This document shows, one piece after another, positions 41,232 through 50,473 of a DNA stretch of 64,000 nt. This DNA comes from Sphingobium chungbukense (GTDB lineage: Bacteria; Pseudomonadota; Alphaproteobacteria; Sphingomonadales; Sphingomonadaceae). The translations under genes and the position numbers were made by a program. How positions within the stretch are numbered: the stretch's first letter is position 1; every line of letters begins with the position of its first letter. The stretch spans positions 236,001 through 300,000 of the forward strand of contig NZ_LBIC01000005.1 in assembly GCF_001005725.1 (NCBI RefSeq), written 5' to 3'. The notes under the pieces are model-generated. The model saw only the letters and a list, made by a program, of their open reading frames with translations, had not been told where the DNA came from and did no database searches.

Positions 41232-42050
41232 ATGCCCGAACCGATACGCCATTATGACCGCCTTGCTGGGAAAGTGGCGATCGTCACGGGCGCTGGCGCG
41301 GAAGGGGATGATATTGGTATCGGCCGTTCCATCGCGCTGCTGATGGCAGCGGAAGGCGCGCAGCTTGTCTGCGCCGATCTCGACCTCGCCCGCGCGCAAG
41401 CGACGGCCGAACGGATCGAAGCCAATGGCGGGCGCGCGGTCGCGGCAGGGGGCGACGTGGGCGACCCGGCTGTCTGCGGCAAGCTGGTCGACGCAGCCAT
41501 GGCGGCATTTGGCAGGCTCGACATATTGGTCAACAATGTGGGAATATCGGGACCGGCCACGCTCGAAACCATGACGCTCGACCAGTGGAACCGGACCCTG
41601 ACGACCAATCTCACCAGCGTGATGCTGATGAGCCAGTCGGCCATTCCGCATATGGCCCGTAACGGCGGCGGAGCGATCGTCAATATCTCCTCGCTGGCCG
41701 GCATCAGGGCCATGGGCGCCATCGCCTACGGACCGTCCAAGGCGGCGATGGCGCAACTGTCGCGCGAGATCGGCGTGCTCCACGGCCGCCAGGGGATCCG
41801 CGTCAACACGGTGGCGCCCGGCCATGTCATGACGCCTCACGCGGCGCGCTACATGTCCGAAGAAATGCGTGAGACGCGCCGGAAGGTGAGCCCCCTCGGC
41901 ATCGAGGGCGATGCCTGGGACGTGGCGCAGGCGGTGCTGTTCCTGGCGAGTGATGAGGCGCGCTTCGTCAATGGCGTCGAACTGGCGGTCGATGGCGGCG
42001 TGGTGGGGATCGGGCCGCTTGCCGGTCATGCCTTCATCGCGGAAAGCTGA
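41232..42050 (+). CDS. SDR family oxidoreductase with interrupted glycine motif
   Basis: SDR of 272 residues. The cofactor loop reads TGAGAEGDDIGIGRSIA, i.e. the TGxxxGIG motif with about five extra residues. LVNNVG, serine in NISS and the active-site YGPSK are regular, and the ADLD after strand 2 predicts NAD. ATG 41232 has AAGGAAAGAG upstream. It is divergent from the AraC regulator and leads to TonB receptor 2 (148-base gap), so it may be controlled by the AraC protein. Function is an alcohol or ketone oxidoreduction. Confidence 0.88.
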   Translation: MPEPIRHYDRLAGKVAIVTGAGAEGDDIGIGRSIALLMAAEGAQLVCADLDLARAQATAERIEANGGRAVAAGGDVGDPAVCGKLVDAAMAAFGRLDILVNNVGISGPATLETMTLDQWNRTLTTNLTSVMLMSQSAIPHMARNGGGAIVNISSLAGIRAMGAIAYGPSKAAMAQLSREIGVLHGRQGIRVNTVAPGHVMTPHAARYMSEEMRETRRKVSPLGIEGDAWDVAQAVLFLASDEARFVNGVELAVDGGVVGIGPLAGHAFIAES

Positions 42051-42198
42051 TGGGACAGCCCTGCAAATATCACGACTGCGATCAATCTGGCCTGCGCGTT
42101 CGGGAAGATTGAGTAAAAATATCCTTTCGACATGATCCTTCACAGAGCCGCAACAGCGGCCAGACCGGCGACAGTGCCGGACGATCAGGAGAGGAAGG

Positions 42199-44520
42199 AT
42201 GACCATGTTCCGGTCCGCATTGCTTGCCGCCACATCGCTCTTCGCCACCGCCGCCGCAGCGCAGGACGCCGCGCCTCAGGCATCGGGCATGGCCCAGGCG
42301 CCCGACATCGTCGTGACCGCCCGCCGGCGCGAGGAAGCGTTGCAGGATGTGCCCATTTCGATCACCGCGGTCAGCGGCGACTCGCTCGCGCGGAGCGGCG
42401 TCAGCGATGCGCTGGGGCTGCAAAGCCGCGTGCCCTCGCTCAGCCTGACCAACCAGGGTACCAGCCGCAACGAGCTGGGCTTCGCCATCCGCGGTCAGCG
42501 CACCCAGGAATCGCAGTTGCTCACCGATCCGCCGGTCGGCACCTATTTCGCCGAAGTGGTCCAGGCCCGCAGCGTCGGCTTCGCCTATGCGCTCTACGAC
42601 CTTCAATCGACCCAGGTGCTGAAGGGCGTGCAGGGCACGCTGTTCGGTCGCAACATGACCGGCGGCGCGGTCCTGATCGAACCCAACAAGCCGGTGGACG
42701 ATTTCCATGCCGAGTTGCGCGGCCAGATCGGCAATTATGACATGCGTGACCTTTACGGCATGGTGAACATACCCCTCACTGACGGACTGGGCGTGCGTTT
42801 CGCGGGCAAGATCAGGAAGCGCGACGGTTTCACCAGAGATGTGCTGACCGGTCGCGACTATGACGACCAGGATTACAAGACCTTCCGTACCTCGATCCGC
42901 TTTGCGCCGACGCCCGAATTCGAATCCAATACGATCATCGATTACATCAAGACGAACGAACATGGCACGGCATTGGTCGGCACCGCCGCCAATCCCGCGG
43001 CGCCCGCCATCGCCGGCTATGCGACGCTGCGCGGCTTCGGCATTCCGGTATCGGACGTCATCGGCCAGTTCGCGGCGCAGCAGGCACGGCCGCATTATAG
43101 ATTCGCGTCGGGATCGGGAACCGGCGGCACTCTCGATGCCTATCAGACCCAGCCCTATGAACGGCTGAAGAACCGCGGCGTCACGAACCGCACCACCTAC
43201 AGCCTCGACAATATCACGTTCAAGAATGTCGTCGGCTATCGCAAGCTGGATTTCGACCAGGTCATGGATCTGGACGGCGTGCCCGCCTATCTCATCAATT
43301 CCAATCGCTATCGCAGCATCGAACAGTTCAGCGAGGAATTCCAGATCCAGGGCAAGGCGATTGAGAACCGGCTCGATTATGTGCTGGGCGCTTATTATTT
43401 CGTCGAGAAGGGCAAGGACGGTTCGACGTCGAGCCAGTTCCCGGAACTGGCGATCGCCGGCTCCGGATTGCCGCTCAACACGCCCGCCGCGACTTTCCTC
43501 AACGCCTATGCGGGCAGCGGCAAGGCGAAGACTTTTGCGCTGTTCGCGGCGGGCACCTATGCCTTCACCGACCAGTTCAAGGTTTCGGCGGGCATCCGCT
43601 ACACGACCGACAAGCGTAATGCGCGAATCTTCGCTTATTATCCCAATCTGGGCACATGCCTGTTCCGTGTGGACACCGGCACCACCTCTTTCGTCCCCGC
43701 GACGCTGGCCGACTGCCCCCAGACCAACAGCAAGAAATGGGATGCCTTCACCTGGGACGTCACGCTGCAATATGAACCCAACGCGAATCTAACGACCTAT
43801 ATCTCGACCCGGCGCGGTTTCCGGTCGGGCGGCTTCTCGCTTCGCGCGGCGTCGACCGAAGAGTTGCGACCCTTCGACCCTGAAACAGTGCAGGAATATG
43901 AAGCCGGGCTCAAGACGCGTCATGGGCTGGGTGGAGCGACGCTGACCGGCAATCTCGCCATCTTCTATCAGGACTATAAGAACGTCCAGAAGCAGACCTC
44001 GTCGATCGACAGTGCGGGCAATGTCAACACGATCATCGACAATACCGCCCGGCAGAAGAATTATGGCGGCGAACTGGAACTGGGTCTTATCGCGGGTCCG
44101 CTCAACATCAGCGCCTTCTATTCCTATGTCGGCGTGAAGATCAGCCAGGGCCGCCAACCGGGCGAATTCGCGCTGGTCGGATCGCCTCATCATCAGATGG
44201 GCGCCAATGTCAGCTATGAAATCCCCCTGCCGGGCGATGCGGGCGCGATCAACCTCAACGCCAATATCAGCTATCGCACGAAACAGCATCTCGACAAGAA
44301 TGACGTGCTGGCGACCGAGCCGGGTTATGAACTGGTCAACCTGCGCGCGGGTTGGGAGAATATCTTCGGCACGGGTCTGGGTGCCGCCGCCTTCGTCAAC
44401 AATCTGACGAAGAGCTATTACCGGGTGGGCGTGATCGGCATCTACAATGAGGCGGGTTACATTTCCTCGGTCTATGGCGAACCGCGCACCTACGGGATGG
44501 AACTGTCCTATAAATTCTAA
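42199..44520 (+). CDS. TonB-dependent outer-membrane receptor 2
   Basis: Receptor of 773 residues. Signal peptide of about 22 residues (ATSLFATAAAAQD), TonB-box region DIVVTARRREEALQDVPISI, plug with LFGRNMTGGAVLIEP and a barrel ending in YGMELSYKF. The plug is strikingly like that of receptor 1 (TDPPVGTYFAEVV and VLKGVQGTLFGRNMTGGAVL shared), so they are paralogues, perhaps with related substrates. ATG 42199 follows AGGAGAGGAAGG; ATG 42205 is an alternative. An intrinsic hairpin ends the gene. It probably imports the island's hydrophobic substrate or its degradation products. Confidence 0.94.
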   Translation: MTMFRSALLAATSLFATAAAAQDAAPQASGMAQAPDIVVTARRREEALQDVPISITAVSGDSLARSGVSDALGLQSRVPSLSLTNQGTSRNELGFAIRGQRTQESQLLTDPPVGTYFAEVVQARSVGFAYALYDLQSTQVLKGVQGTLFGRNMTGGAVLIEPNKPVDDFHAELRGQIGNYDMRDLYGMVNIPLTDGLGVRFAGKIRKRDGFTRDVLTGRDYDDQDYKTFRTSIRFAPTPEFESNTIIDYIKTNEHGTALVGTAANPAAPAIAGYATLRGFGIPVSDVIGQFAAQQARPHYRFASGSGTGGTLDAYQTQPYERLKNRGVTNRTTYSLDNITFKNVVGYRKLDFDQVMDLDGVPAYLINSNRYRSIEQFSEEFQIQGKAIENRLDYVLGAYYFVEKGKDGSTSSQFPELAIAGSGLPLNTPAATFLNAYAGSGKAKTFALFAAGTYAFTDQFKVSAGIRYTTDKRNARIFAYYPNLGTCLFRVDTGTTSFVPATLADCPQTNSKKWDAFTWDVTLQYEPNANLTTYISTRRGFRSGGFSLRAASTEELRPFDPETVQEYEAGLKTRHGLGGATLTGNLAIFYQDYKNVQKQTSSIDSAGNVNTIIDNTARQKNYGGELELGLIAGPLNISAFYSYVGVKISQGRQPGEFALVGSPHHQMGANVSYEIPLPGDAGAINLNANISYRTKQHLDKNDVLATEPGYELVNLRAGWENIFGTGLGAAAFVNNLTKSYYRVGVIGIYNEAGYISSVYGEPRTYGMELSYKF

Positions 44521-44528
44521 TCGGGTCA

Positions 44529-44563
44529 TTACGGGCGCCGGATTTTCGATCCGGCGCCCGTAA
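44529..44563. terminator. 15-base perfect stem-loop after TonB receptor 2
   Basis: TTACGGGCGCCGGAT and ATCCGGCGCCCGTAA form a perfect 15-base stem around a TTTCG loop, starting 8 bases after the receptor stop. There is no T run behind it, so it may stabilise the mRNA 3' end or terminate with help. Confidence 0.6.
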
Positions 44564-44686
44564 GATTGCGGGAGGAATCGGCCATTTTATCGGGTTTCGC
44601 GCTCGTCCCCTGCACGCCACCGATCACCAGATCGATTGATGCTTTGCACTCTATCCTGCGCGGGCCGGTGCGGTTAATGCGGCGGG

Positions 44687-45565
44687 ATGGATGGTCGCGA
44701 ACAAGGGCATCATGACAATGGGCGCGGTGCCCTGTGGATGCTGGCCTCCGGCTTTGCCTACAGCATCGCCATGGCGCTGGTGAAGCTGCTGGGTGACGAC
44801 TATTCGGCGGCCACGCAGAATTTCGTGCGGCAGGGCGTCGGCCTGATCGCGCTGGCGCCCTTCATCCTGCGGCAACCGCGCAGCGCCTTCATGCTTCGCC
44901 GGCCAATGCTGATGATATTGCGTTGCGCGGCGACCAGCCTGTCGATCATCCTCGCGTTCAACAGCTTCCACCTTCTGGGACTGGCGGAAGCGAACGCCCT
45001 GTCCTTCACCCGCACCCTGTTCCTCGTGCCCCTCGCCGCGCTGCTCCTGGGCGAGCGGCTGGATCGGCAAAGGCTCTTCGCCACGCTGGTCGGCTTTGCG
45101 GGCGTACTCATCATCATTGCTCCGGGTTCGGCCCATTCGCTGATCGGATGGGCGGCGGCTCAGGGGCTGCTGGCCGCGCTGCTCGTCTCCTGGTCGGTGA
45201 TCAGCGTCAAGCAGATGGCGCGCGATCACAGCGATCTTGCACTCCTTACCTGGTCGACATTGCTGGGCCTGATCTTCACCGCGCCGTTGGCCTGGAGCAG
45301 CTGGCGCATGCCAACCGCCGAGGATGCTCTGCTGCTCGCAGCCATGGGCATACTCGGCGTCGCGACACAGGCCTGCTATATCCGGGGCATGACGTTAGGG
45401 GAGGCGAGCCTCATGGGGCCGCTCGACTATGTCCGTATCCTGTTCATCACGGCGCTCGGCTACATGCTGTTCAGCGAATGGCCACAGCCGGGCACCTATG
45501 TGGGATCGGCGTTGATCATCGGCACCGCCATCTACATCACCGTGCACGGACGGCGGCGCGTCTGA
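44687..45565 (+). CDS. EamA/DMT-family transporter
   Basis: Inner-membrane protein of 292 residues with about ten hydrophobic helices in two EamA repeats of five (first from residue 15, second from about residue 150). FRQGVGLIALAPF and LSFTRTLFLVPLAALLLGERLDR are typical of the family. Members are exporters or permeases for metabolites, with substrates rarely predictable. The ATG at 44687 has a weak GGCGGG site. It stands alone, converging on the SDR at 45572-46525 with only 6 bases between stop codons. Confidence 0.87.
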   Translation: MDGREQGHHDNGRGALWMLASGFAYSIAMALVKLLGDDYSAATQNFVRQGVGLIALAPFILRQPRSAFMLRRPMLMILRCAATSLSIILAFNSFHLLGLAEANALSFTRTLFLVPLAALLLGERLDRQRLFATLVGFAGVLIIIAPGSAHSLIGWAAAQGLLAALLVSWSVISVKQMARDHSDLALLTWSTLLGLIFTAPLAWSSWRMPTAEDALLLAAMGILGVATQACYIRGMTLGEASLMGPLDYVRILFITALGYMLFSEWPQPGTYVGSALIIGTAIYITVHGRRRV

Positions 45566-45571
45566 CCTTGC

Positions 45572-46525
45572 TCAGCCTCTTTCCACGTCCGGGCCGAAAT
45601 CGGGCGCATCGGTAGCCGTCCAGGGCAGGTGGCGGAAATAGCGCGCGCCCGCCTCCGCCTGATTATGGACGGGAGCGAGCATGGTTTCGTCCCATATTTC
45701 CGCCACGCACTCGCCAACCTTTTCCGCATTGATCCGTGGGTCGAAAATCTCGCCGGTCTCCGCGAAGATGAGGTTCGACAAGCGGCCGCCGCCCGTCAGC
45801 AGGATGCGGCCGGTCTCTTTGCAGTCGCGGCTCAGGAACCAGACCATCGCCGCCGCCACCTTCTCGGGCGGCAGATTGTCGCGGAACCAGGCAACGGTGG
45901 AGGGATCGGGTATCTGCTCGATCAGGCGGGAATAGGATGTCGGCATGACGGCATTGAGCATTATGCCCAGCGGTTTCCCCTCGATCGCGGCATCCAGCGT
46001 CAGGCCCAGCATGCCGGCCTTGGCCGCGGCATAAGGAGCATTGCCGCCGACGCCAAGCGCGCCGTTCGAACTGACGTTGAGGATGCGGCCATAGCGCTGC
46101 GCCGCCATGTGCGGCCAGGCGGCGCGCATCAGATGATGGCCGCCGATCAGGTTCGTCGCATAATGGCGTTCGATGGCCTCGTCATCATGGGCGGTGAAGG
46201 GGCCCGCAATGCCCGTGCCGGCATTGTTGATCAGAATATCGACCCGTCCGAAGGCATTCAGGGCCGTATCGACTATCGACCGTGCATTCGCCGCAGTTCC
46301 CACCGCCAGGCCATTGGCGATCGCACGCCCGCTCGCCGCGGTGATTTCCGCGGCCACCGCTTCGGCCGGAGCAGAACTGCCGTCCTGTTCGCCCAGAACC
46401 CCGCCGCCATAGTCGTTGACGACCACCGCCGCGCCCCGCCGCGCCAGTTCCAGCGCATAGGCGCGTCCCATGCCTCCACCCGCGCCAGTCACAATGGCCA
46501 CCTGGCCGGAAAAATCTATCGGCAT
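45572..46525 (-). CDS. SDR family oxidoreductase with C-terminal extension (HSD17B4-like)
   Basis: SDR-type protein of 317 residues, longer than usual. TGAGGGMGRAYALELARRG and VVVNDYGG recall the (3R)-hydroxyacyl-CoA dehydrogenase domain of HSD17B4/MFE-2. NNAG, NVSS and the active-site YAAAK follow. The last 60 residues (RINAEKVGECVAEIW ...) form an extra tail. ATG 46525 overlaps the preceding SDR gene by 10 bases. It is the third SDR in a row in an operon with a Rieske oxygenase, thioesterase and sugar-isomerase-like gene. It likely oxidises a 3-hydroxyacyl-CoA or steroid-like hydroxyl. Confidence 0.87.
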   Translation of the reverse strand: MPIDFSGQVAIVTGAGGGMGRAYALELARRGAAVVVNDYGGGVLGEQDGSSAPAEAVAAEITAASGRAIANGLAVGTAANARSIVDTALNAFGRVDILINNAGTGIAGPFTAHDDEAIERHYATNLIGGHHLMRAAWPHMAAQRYGRILNVSSNGALGVGGNAPYAAAKAGMLGLTLDAAIEGKPLGIMLNAVMPTSYSRLIEQIPDPSTVAWFRDNLPPEKVAAAMVWFLSRDCKETGRILLTGGGRLSNLIFAETGEIFDPRINAEKVGECVAEIWDETMLAPVHNQAEAGARYFRHLPWTATDAPDFGPDVERG

Positions 46526-47406
46526 GCCGTCATCGCCTTCACCAGTTCCGGCAGGATCTCCGCGCCGGACGCAAAAGAGCTGGTCCATTCGGGTTGCGCG
46601 GTCAGGCCTCGCATCACGCTGTCGATATCGCCTTCGGACAGTTGATGGACCGGCCCTTCCAATATCTGGACGCGGCGGACATGGCCCCCGCCCGCATGAT
46701 AGATGCCGCCCGACGTGGCGCATCTGTCGCTGCATAGCCAGCCGACGACCGGCGCGACATGATCGGGCGAGGCATAACCGGCCCACTGCGCCGGAATGCT
46801 GCCCGCCGACATGGGTGTATAAGCGGCGGGAGCGACGACATTGACGCATAGGTCCGCGCCCGGCGGGACGTCGATCACCAGAGAGCGGGCGAGGCCCACC
46901 ATCGCGGCCTTGGACGCCGCATAATCGGCCGAGCCGACCTGTCCCCACAACCCGGCGCTGGAGCCGGTAAGGACGATCCGTCCATAACCTGACTCGACCA
47001 TGGCGGGCCACACGGCCTTCAATCCCACCAGCACGCCGCGCAGGTTGATGTCGAGCAGCGCATCCATTTCCTCCAGCGTGACGGCGCCGAAATCGCGGAA
47101 CGCCTGCACGCCCGCATTGCTGACGAAAATATCGGGCGTGCCGAAATGCTGCCGGGCGATGCGCACCATCTCGGCGGCGGACTCCGGCATCTGCACGGGC
47201 CCGTCATGCGCGACCGCCCGGCCGCCTACGCTCACGATTTCCTCCGCCACGGCCTGCGCCGAGGAGGAGCCGTCGGGCGCCGGGCGGTTGCTGACGATCA
47301 CGGCGCAGCCATGGGCCGCAAGCCAATGGGCATAGGCGCGGCCCAGCCCCTTGGCGGCGCCGGTGATGATGGCGGTGCGGCCCGAAAAGTCGAGCGTCCC
47401 GCTCAC
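46516..47406 (-). CDS. SDR family oxidoreductase
   Basis: SDR of 296 residues with TGAAKGLGRAYAHWLA, VSNAG in place of NNAG, serine in TGSSAG and the active-site YAASK. The extended loop SNRPAPDGSSSAQAVAEE after strand 2 resembles MFE-2-type dehydrogenases, as in the next gene. The GTG start at 47406 overlaps the stop of the upstream SDR (GTGA), so it is coupled to it. The C-terminal 50 residues after GGIYHAGGGHVRRV are longer than standard. Likely part of the same hydroxyl-oxidation step as its neighbours. Confidence 0.86.
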   Translation of the reverse strand: MSGTLDFSGRTAIITGAAKGLGRAYAHWLAAHGCAVIVSNRPAPDGSSSAQAVAEEIVSVGGRAVAHDGPVQMPESAAEMVRIARQHFGTPDIFVSNAGVQAFRDFGAVTLEEMDALLDINLRGVLVGLKAVWPAMVESGYGRIVLTGSSAGLWGQVGSADYAASKAAMVGLARSLVIDVPPGADLCVNVVAPAAYTPMSAGSIPAQWAGYASPDHVAPVVGWLCSDRCATSGGIYHAGGGHVRRVQILEGPVHQLSEGDIDSVMRGLTAQPEWTSSFASGAEILPELVKAMTACR

Positions 47407-48161
47407 AGCATCATCTGCCCGCCGTCCACATTGATGGTCTGGCCGGTCACATAGCGGCTGTCCTCGCTGGCCAGGAACAAGGCGGCCGGCCCGATATCCT
47501 TCTCGCAATCGCCCAGATAGCCGAGCGCGACGAGTTTCATGACCTTTTCGGCTTCCTCCGGGAAATCCTTGACCCATTGTTCGGCAATCGGGCTGAGCGC
47601 GGCGGGGCAGATCACATTGACGCGGATCTTATAGGGGCCCAGTTCCCGCGCGGCGGTGCGGGACAGGCCGCGAATGGCCTCCTTGGTCGCGGCATAGGCG
47701 GCAAAGCCGACGCCGCCATGAATGCCCTCATAGGAACCGAAGTTGATGATCGATCCGCCCTTCTCCTTCATATGGGGGACCGCCGCCTGCATATGCTGGA
47801 ACGTGCCGTAAAGGCCGGATTCGATCGTCAGCGCAAACAGCGCGTCATCCGTATCCTCGAACATGGTGCCGGGTTTGGACGTCTGCGCATTGTTCACCAA
47901 TATGTCGAGCCCGCCGAACAGGTCGACTGCCTTGGCGACGGCGGCCTCCGCATCCGCGCGCACGCCAGCGGTTCCCGCGATCCAGGCCGCTTCGCCGCCC
48001 TCCGCCTTCAGCGCTGCGACCGCCGCTTCCAGCTTGTCGGGGGTGCGGCCGGTGATCAGCACTTTCGCGCCTTCGCGCAGGAAAACCTGGGCGATGCCCA
48101 GGCCGACGCCCTGACCGCCGCCGGTGACGATTGCGACCTTGCCGTTCAATCTGCCTGCCAT
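47403..48161 (-). CDS. SDR family oxidoreductase
   Basis: SDR of 252 residues with VTGGGQGVGLGIA, NNAQTSKPG, INFGSYEG (Ser) and the active-site YAATK. TGRTPDK after strand 2 fits NADP. ATG 48161 has AAGGAGAGATC directly upstream; a TTG five codons earlier is less likely. Follows the Rieske gene by 24 bases. It opens the trio of overlapping SDRs. NNAQ instead of NNAG is a small variation. Confidence 0.89.
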   Translation of the reverse strand: MAGRLNGKVAIVTGGGQGVGLGIAQVFLREGAKVLITGRTPDKLEAAVAALKAEGGEAAWIAGTAGVRADAEAAVAKAVDLFGGLDILVNNAQTSKPGTMFEDTDDALFALTIESGLYGTFQHMQAAVPHMKEKGGSIINFGSYEGIHGGVGFAAYAATKEAIRGLSRTAARELGPYKIRVNVICPAALSPIAEQWVKDFPEEAEKVMKLVALGYLGDCEKDIGPAALFLASEDSRYVTGQTINVDGGQMML

Positions 48162-48185
48162 GATCTCTCCTTTCAATCTGTGGGT

Positions 48186-49529
48186 TCAGGCGCCGATGAA
48201 TTCGCGCAGCGCCCTGTGGAAGTTCGATACACTTCGTTCCTGCACGGGGTTGGTGCGCGATCCGGTGAAGCCGGTCGAGCGCATGCCCCGCTGCACTTCG
48301 GTCATATTCTCGAAATCCTGCGTCAGGATCAGGCCCCAGGCGTCATGATCGCGCCAATCCCTGAACTCCTGCCGTTCCAGCGGCGGTTCCTGCCCTTCGG
48401 GATAAAGGACCAGCGAATAGACTTCGAAGATGCATCGTTCCGGGTCATTGCGGTCGGGGCGCGCACGGTAGGCGAGCATGGCATCGGGCGCCGGCAGAAA
48501 GACCATGTTGGGGAAAAGATGCCAGTCCGCTCCGGCGCGGGCGATTTCCTCCGGTGTCAGCGAAGGGAAGGGGATATCGCGTTCCTGTGCGGCCTCGAAG
48601 GCGATCTGGCCATATTTCATCAACACGTCGAGCAACGACGCATCCTGAGGCAGCTCGTCGACCAGCCGGTCCGCCAGTTCCGACATATGCGGCGGGATCG
48701 ATGCTTTCAGATCCTGTTCCAGCATCAGGACGAAATCGCGGACGTTCCGACGATAGTCGACCTTCGTGCTGGCCAGTCGGGGAGAACGTTCGCCCAGCGA
48801 AATCCGCCCCGGCGCAAGCTGGTAGCTGCCATGGCGCCCCTCCGCGAACGACAGGGCTTCGTCATCGTGGACCGGCAGCAATTGGGTATGGGTGGTCTGG
48901 ACGTGATAGCCCTCGTTGAAGGCTTCCAGCGCCGTCTTCCAGTTGCAGTCGATGCCCGTGCGCTTGTACCAGCGATAGCGCATCTTCTCGAACGGGTAAT
49001 TGCGGAACACCTCCGGGATCGGCGACAGGAATTCCAGCAACGGTTCGGCATTGTCGTCCATGCAGATGAAGACGAAACCGCCCCAGCTATCGACGCGGAC
49101 TTTGGGCAGGGCGATGTCCTCGTCCTTCAGGCTGCCGTCCCAATTGTCACGGTCGACGACGTTGGCGATCGTCCCGTCCAGCTTCCACGACCAGCCATGA
49201 AAGCGGCAGAACAGACGCGCCGTATGGCCGCAACCGTCCGTCAGGCGGCGGCCGCGATGCTGGCACGCGTTGTGATAGGCCGCGATCCGGTCCGCCGCGA
49301 CACGCACGACGATGAAGGATTCATCGAGCACGTCATAGGTGACATAATCGCCGACGCGGGGGATTTCCTCCTCGCGACAGGCCATCTGCCATGTCCGCGG
49401 CCAGAGACGCTGCTGTTCCAGCCGGGCGAAGTCGCGGCTGACATAATCTTCCTTCGGGATGAAATCCTCTGGACCGGCCTTCTTCCTGCGCGTGATTTCC
49501 GGCTGTAGCGCGCCGACTGGCTGGTTCAC
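48186..49529 (-). CDS. Rieske non-heme iron oxygenase, alpha subunit (2)
   Basis: Oxygenase terminal component of 447 residues, near the size of oxygenase 1 at 37070. [2Fe-2S] ligands are Cys89/His91 (NACQHRGRR) and Cys108/His111 (FCRFHGWSW); the iron site is EGYHVQTTH with His209 and His214. The final segments (SRTNPVQ...VSNFHR) also match oxygenase 1, so they are paralogues, likely on different intermediates. GTG 49529 with GGAGAGGATAGGG upstream is preferred; ATG 49559 is an alternative. It precedes three SDRs, consistent with dihydrodiol or hydroxyl processing. No reductase nearby. Confidence 0.89.
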   Translation of the reverse strand: MNQPVGALQPEITRRKKAGPEDFIPKEDYVSRDFARLEQQRLWPRTWQMACREEEIPRVGDYVTYDVLDESFIVVRVAADRIAAYHNACQHRGRRLTDGCGHTARLFCRFHGWSWKLDGTIANVVDRDNWDGSLKDEDIALPKVRVDSWGGFVFICMDDNAEPLLEFLSPIPEVFRNYPFEKMRYRWYKRTGIDCNWKTALEAFNEGYHVQTTHTQLLPVHDDEALSFAEGRHGSYQLAPGRISLGERSPRLASTKVDYRRNVRDFVLMLEQDLKASIPPHMSELADRLVDELPQDASLLDVLMKYGQIAFEAAQERDIPFPSLTPEEIARAGADWHLFPNMVFLPAPDAMLAYRARPDRNDPERCIFEVYSLVLYPEGQEPPLERQEFRDWRDHDAWGLILTQDFENMTEVQRGMRSTGFTGSRTNPVQERSVSNFHRALREFIGA

Positions 49530-49656
49530 TGCCCTATCCTCTCCTTCTGATCTCGCCATCAGCTTCTCGCCGGTACGGCGCAAGTCAATGTCAGGGCCGC
49601 CAACGCCCCTCCATCATCGCCAGTCTGATCGCTCCTTGTCGCTGGACCGGATGAAA

Positions 49657-50463
49657 TCACGCAGTCGCGGCATGCACCGCCGCGACTGACGTCTCGAAAG
49701 CGCGACGGGCGCGTGCTTTCCGGTCAAGCTCCGGTTCCGCGCGTGGTATCTCGACGCCGATGATGATGTCATCGGGCAGGGCGCGGATGAACTCCGCGAC
49801 CGGCAGCGTGCCTTCGCCGGGCCAAAGCCGGTGCCTGACCGCATCATGTGCATAGCTTTCGAAATCGACCACGCCCGGCGCATCGCACAGTTGCGCGCCC
49901 CGGATCGTGCCCGGAGGCACGCGGGCAAGGTCGGCCGGCCTTCCGCCCGATTGGGCCAGATGCAGCAGGTCGACCAGCAAGCCCGCATTGGCGCTGTCGA
50001 CCCGGTCAAGGAAGGCGAGCGCCGCATCCAGCGTACCGATGCGCGAAAGCGGCGTGAATTCCAGCGCGGTGCCGATGCCCGCCACCTTCGCCCATGTGTC
50101 GAGCTGGCAGAAACGGTCGAAGCCGCGCTCCATGTCGCTGTCGAAATGCAGGGCGACGATGTTGCGCGCGCCCATTTCCGCCATCAGCGCAATGCCATCA
50201 CGATAGGCGGCCATGGGCGCTTCATCCCCCAATGCAAAGCCGTCGGCCTGATTGAGCGCCACGCCCGTTTCGCGCAGGCGTCGCGCCATGGCAGCCGTCG
50301 CAGGATCGCCGGCGCGCAAATGGGTGGCGGGCAGGGCGTCGTAAGGGACAGCAGCGAGCCAGGGGCTGATCGCGGCGAAGCCCGCGTCGGCCGCCAGGTC
50401 CACCAATTCGGCCGGGTCTGTGCCGATTACGGTCAGTTGGTCGAGGGCAAGGGGACGGGTCAT
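49657..50463 (-). CDS. Sugar-phosphate isomerase/epimerase-like TIM-barrel protein
   Basis: A 268-residue AP-endonuclease-2-like barrel. LALDQLTVIGTDPAELVDLAADAGF opens the barrel, ALEFTPLSRIG carries a metal-binding Glu candidate, and LLVDLLHLAQSGG and ALPDDIIIGVEIPRAEP the following ones. ATG 50463 has GAGG eight bases upstream. Despite the name, relatives in catabolic clusters (2-keto-myo-inositol dehydratase, hydroxypyruvate isomerase, 3-dehydroshikimate dehydratase) do varied reactions. It lies 10 bases after an SDR and 127 bases before the Rieske gene. Substrate unknown. Confidence 0.8.
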   Translation of the reverse strand: MTRPLALDQLTVIGTDPAELVDLAADAGFAAISPWLAAVPYDALPATHLRAGDPATAAMARRLRETGVALNQADGFALGDEAPMAAYRDGIALMAEMGARNIVALHFDSDMERGFDRFCQLDTWAKVAGIGTALEFTPLSRIGTLDAALAFLDRVDSANAGLLVDLLHLAQSGGRPADLARVPPGTIRGAQLCDAPGVVDFESYAHDAVRHRLWPGEGTLPVAEFIRALPDDIIIGVEIPRAEPELDRKARARRAFETSVAAVHAATA

Positions 50464-50473
50464 ACCATCATCC

